A DNA stretch of 64,000 nt from Populus alba (Eukaryota; Streptophyta; Magnoliopsida; Malpighiales; Salicaceae), in the NCBI RefSeq assembly GCF_005239225.2, contig NC_133298.1, positions 3,100,001 through 3,164,000 of the forward strand, read 5' to 3'. Each line of letters starts with the position of its first letter. Position 1 is the first letter of the stretch. The position numbers were made by a program, and so were the translations under genes. This document shows positions 61,849-64,000 of this stretch, piece by piece. The notes beneath the pieces were generated by a model, which was not told the origin of the DNA, ran no database searches, and saw nothing but the letters and a program-made list of their open reading frames with translations.

Positions 61849-63539
61849 ACAATAATGGAATGACATTTACATATATTCAAGTCAATCACAAGTCATCCCA
61901 CTCGAAGACTTCAGGATAGGGCCATTAATTTAAAACAATGCAATTAGGGGGCAATGCAAAAGTGCAAAACCATGGCTAATACTTTATTCGGTATTATTAA
62001 AGGTTTCTATTTTTTTATAGTATAATAACCTTTTAATAAAAACAAAACTTTCATAAATAAAATTTAAACATTTTATGTGTCTCCACATAGTTTATGATAT
62101 TGTTTTTATTTTTGAAGGTTCTGACTAATAACAAATATAGTTATTTTTCATTTAAAGATTTATTTATTTTATTTATTATTATTAGGCTTTTCTCGTTTTC
62201 ATGTCTCAAAAAAATAAAAAAGTTTTCTTCTCATGAGATGGTCAAAAAGAAGCTTTACTTGTTTTCAATTAAGTTCCCTGACAATGATCTTCCAATAATA
62301 CATGGGAGCCACAAGGCGGAAACATCAAAGGATTCAGCTATCTTTAGACTTAAGCTTGGTCACTTCAGTTGACTTGTTGACTCAATAATAGAGTTTTATT
62401 AGATGAGTTGGTTTTGATTAGTTTGAGTTATGTTTAAATTCAATTAGGTGATATAATTTGGTGTTATATTTAACTTTTGTATTAAAACAATCAAATTATA
62501 TTATGAAATTAATTAATTTAAGTGTTTAAATTTTGATTTTTTTTTATTGAGGATTGAGATTGAAAAATATTCAAGTGATCAAGATGCATTGACATGTGGA
62601 AAAAATAAATCCCATAAATAAATTTAAAAAAAAAGTCAATTTTTTTTTTATAAAAAATAGCTACCAAGAATAATAAAAAAAAAAATACAAAGTAAAATAA
62701 TAACCCCAAAGTCCAAAAACTTTGATTTTTTTTATATTGATTCCTCTATTTTTTGGACAAATTGACTTACTTGCTTCATCATTTATAAAAAAAGCTGAGT
62801 CATTTTAAATTTTGATAGGTCATTTAACATTAATTATTCCAAAAGTCAAGCATGTCAAATTTACAACTTTTATTATATATATATTTAGCAACTCAAACAA
62901 ACAAATTTGCCTATTAATAAGTTAACAGTTTACATAAAAAACTGTTAAGAATAAATATGTATTTTTATTTTATGAAAACAAAATCCACAAATAATTTGTA
63001 ATGTTGAAAAAATTATAATAATTATAGTCAAAATCAAACCCTTGATTATCAGATTGTATAAGTTTTACAAGATATAAATTTGAAACAATGAAAATACTAA
63101 GATACAAATTACTAAAATGCATAATTTTATATTTTTTTTAAATTCATAAAATCGATTTGAGTTTATTAATTTTATCAAGTTTAAATGAATTTGATGGATT
63201 TTACTAATTTTAAAATTTTAATTTAATTTTACATATTAAATATATATTAATTATATAATTTTACAAGTCACACCATAATTTTTTAACCACCATTAATTAT
63301 GTTGGCGGAAGAAAAGGCAAAGAAACAGCTCTTAACGAAAAAAGGAAATCAAGTACGTCATAAATGATACTAGGCAGATGAAGTGAAGATAAGGTTCTGT
63401 TGGCAAAAGAAAAAGGCAAAGCAAAGCAAAGCAGAACAATCCATCAAACTTACAGCTCAGAGAGTGAATTGTGACTATTAGTCTGGCTGCTATTCTACAG
63501 TCATGGGTGAAACAATCAGGCAGAAAATAGACTGCTCTG
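61561..63539. other. RLK4 upstream flank and AT-rich spacer, no gene
   Basis: 61561-61800 is the RLK upstream region. A TA microsatellite lies at 61818-61846. 62220-62330 repeats the 46.3-kb relic ('ggtcaaaaagaagctttact'), and 62325-62420 resembles 14378-14450 ('attcagctatctttagac'). The remainder is AT-rich. 63290-63540 matches 47835-48000. Confidence 0.6.
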
Positions 63540-64000
63540 GCGATCTTTTCTTCTTCTTTTTATTTTATTATTATTTCTTTCTTATGAGGTGACTGTCATA
63601 TTTCTTTCTTAGTTAGGAACCTAACCCCACAAATTGAGGTGTCTGTCAAATAACATTCATATGCTCAAAATAAATAAATAAATAAATAAAAGAAATATGA
63701 GAGATGTCAATGTATTGGCCAATGACGTGCTGCTGAACATCATATGATAATTATTCTGCAAAATTAATAAGTTTCATATTCAGCTTTGCATAAGGATCAG
63801 TGAGTAAAGATGCAATACTTCTCATCGATTTTCCTTTGGGTGTATATTCATTTCCATCTTGTGTAGGAGATCTGTAACTGATAAATTGGTGTGGAGGTAT
63901 TTTCAATACTCAACTTGTCAAGTGACTAGTTGAAGATTTTACTTGAGGTTTTTCTGTTAGTATATCTGCTATATAAACAGTCTCCAAATATTACTGAAGG
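63540..64000 (-). repeat. RLK 3'-flank block, copy 3, cut by the window end
   Basis: Matches 14510-14870 and 48005-48445. The window ends about 25 bases before the point where the other copies show the kinase 3'-end relic. The next sequence may therefore contain another receptor gene or relic. Confidence 0.65.

Overview
This is nuclear DNA from a flowering plant. Genes have canonical GT-AG introns, there is a plastid chaperonin gene, plant-type LRR receptor kinases, Ty1-copia retrotransposons primed by initiator tRNA-Met, a LINE remnant and tRNA-like SINEs. The repeat flavour suggests a woody eudicot such as poplar or willow, but that is an inference. No prokaryotic or viral gene cluster is present. 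I found no wholly new system; the novelty lies in how the locus has been rearranged and in one unusual non-autonomous retroelement.

The core of the window is a minus-strand array of four MIK2/At1g35710-like LRR receptor kinases. RLK1 (9705-12841) and RLK2 (24663-27578) are frame-broken. RLK3 (31767-34950, 1033 aa) and RLK4 (58402-61476, 984 aa) are intact two-exon genes. Further relics of the family (5' ends at 13.9, 15.7 and 16.0 kb; upstream regions at 44.4-46.6 kb; 3' flanks at 14.5, 48.0 and 63.5 kb) show the array was larger. RLK1 and RLK3 belong to one duplicated block (6.2-13.0 kb and 28.1-35.0 kb) that also carries the 3' end of a Cpn60 alpha-2 chaperonin gene. RLK2 and RLK4 belong to another (about 23.6-27.8 kb and 57.3-61.8 kb).

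Layout. 1-3.4 kb: AT-rich intergenic DNA with an LTR-like repeat and a 500-N gap. 3.48-7.36 kb (+): nine-exon CPN60A2-like gene with conserved splice sites and codons but nine single-base homopolymer frame breaks. 9.7-12.8 kb (-): RLK1. 13-16.1 kb: RLK relics and a truncated SINE. 16.1-22.3 kb: LINE fragment (-) split by a very young Ty1-copia element with identical LTRs. 24.7-27.6 kb (-): RLK2, followed by a solo LTR. 28.1-29.2 kb: second, truncated CPN60A2 copy. 31.8-35.0 kb (-): RLK3. 36.1-44.4 kb: an older copia element split by a 3.4-kb non-autonomous LTR element whose interior encodes a myosin-like double IQ motif. 44.4-48.5 kb: RLK flank relics and SINEs. 48.5-53.6 kb (-): decayed copia. 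54.5-56.7 kb (-): NAP1 (SCAR/WAVE complex) pseudogene with three stop codons. 58.4-61.5 kb (-): RLK4. 61.5-64 kb: spacer ending inside another copy of the RLK 3'-flank block.

Biologically, the two intact receptors would act at the plasma membrane, with extracellular LRRs sensing a ligand and an RD-type cytoplasmic kinase passing on the signal. The copies differ in the number of 48-residue two-LRR modules, as in birth-and-death evolution of receptor clusters. The chaperonin would act in the plastid stroma if its frame is really open.
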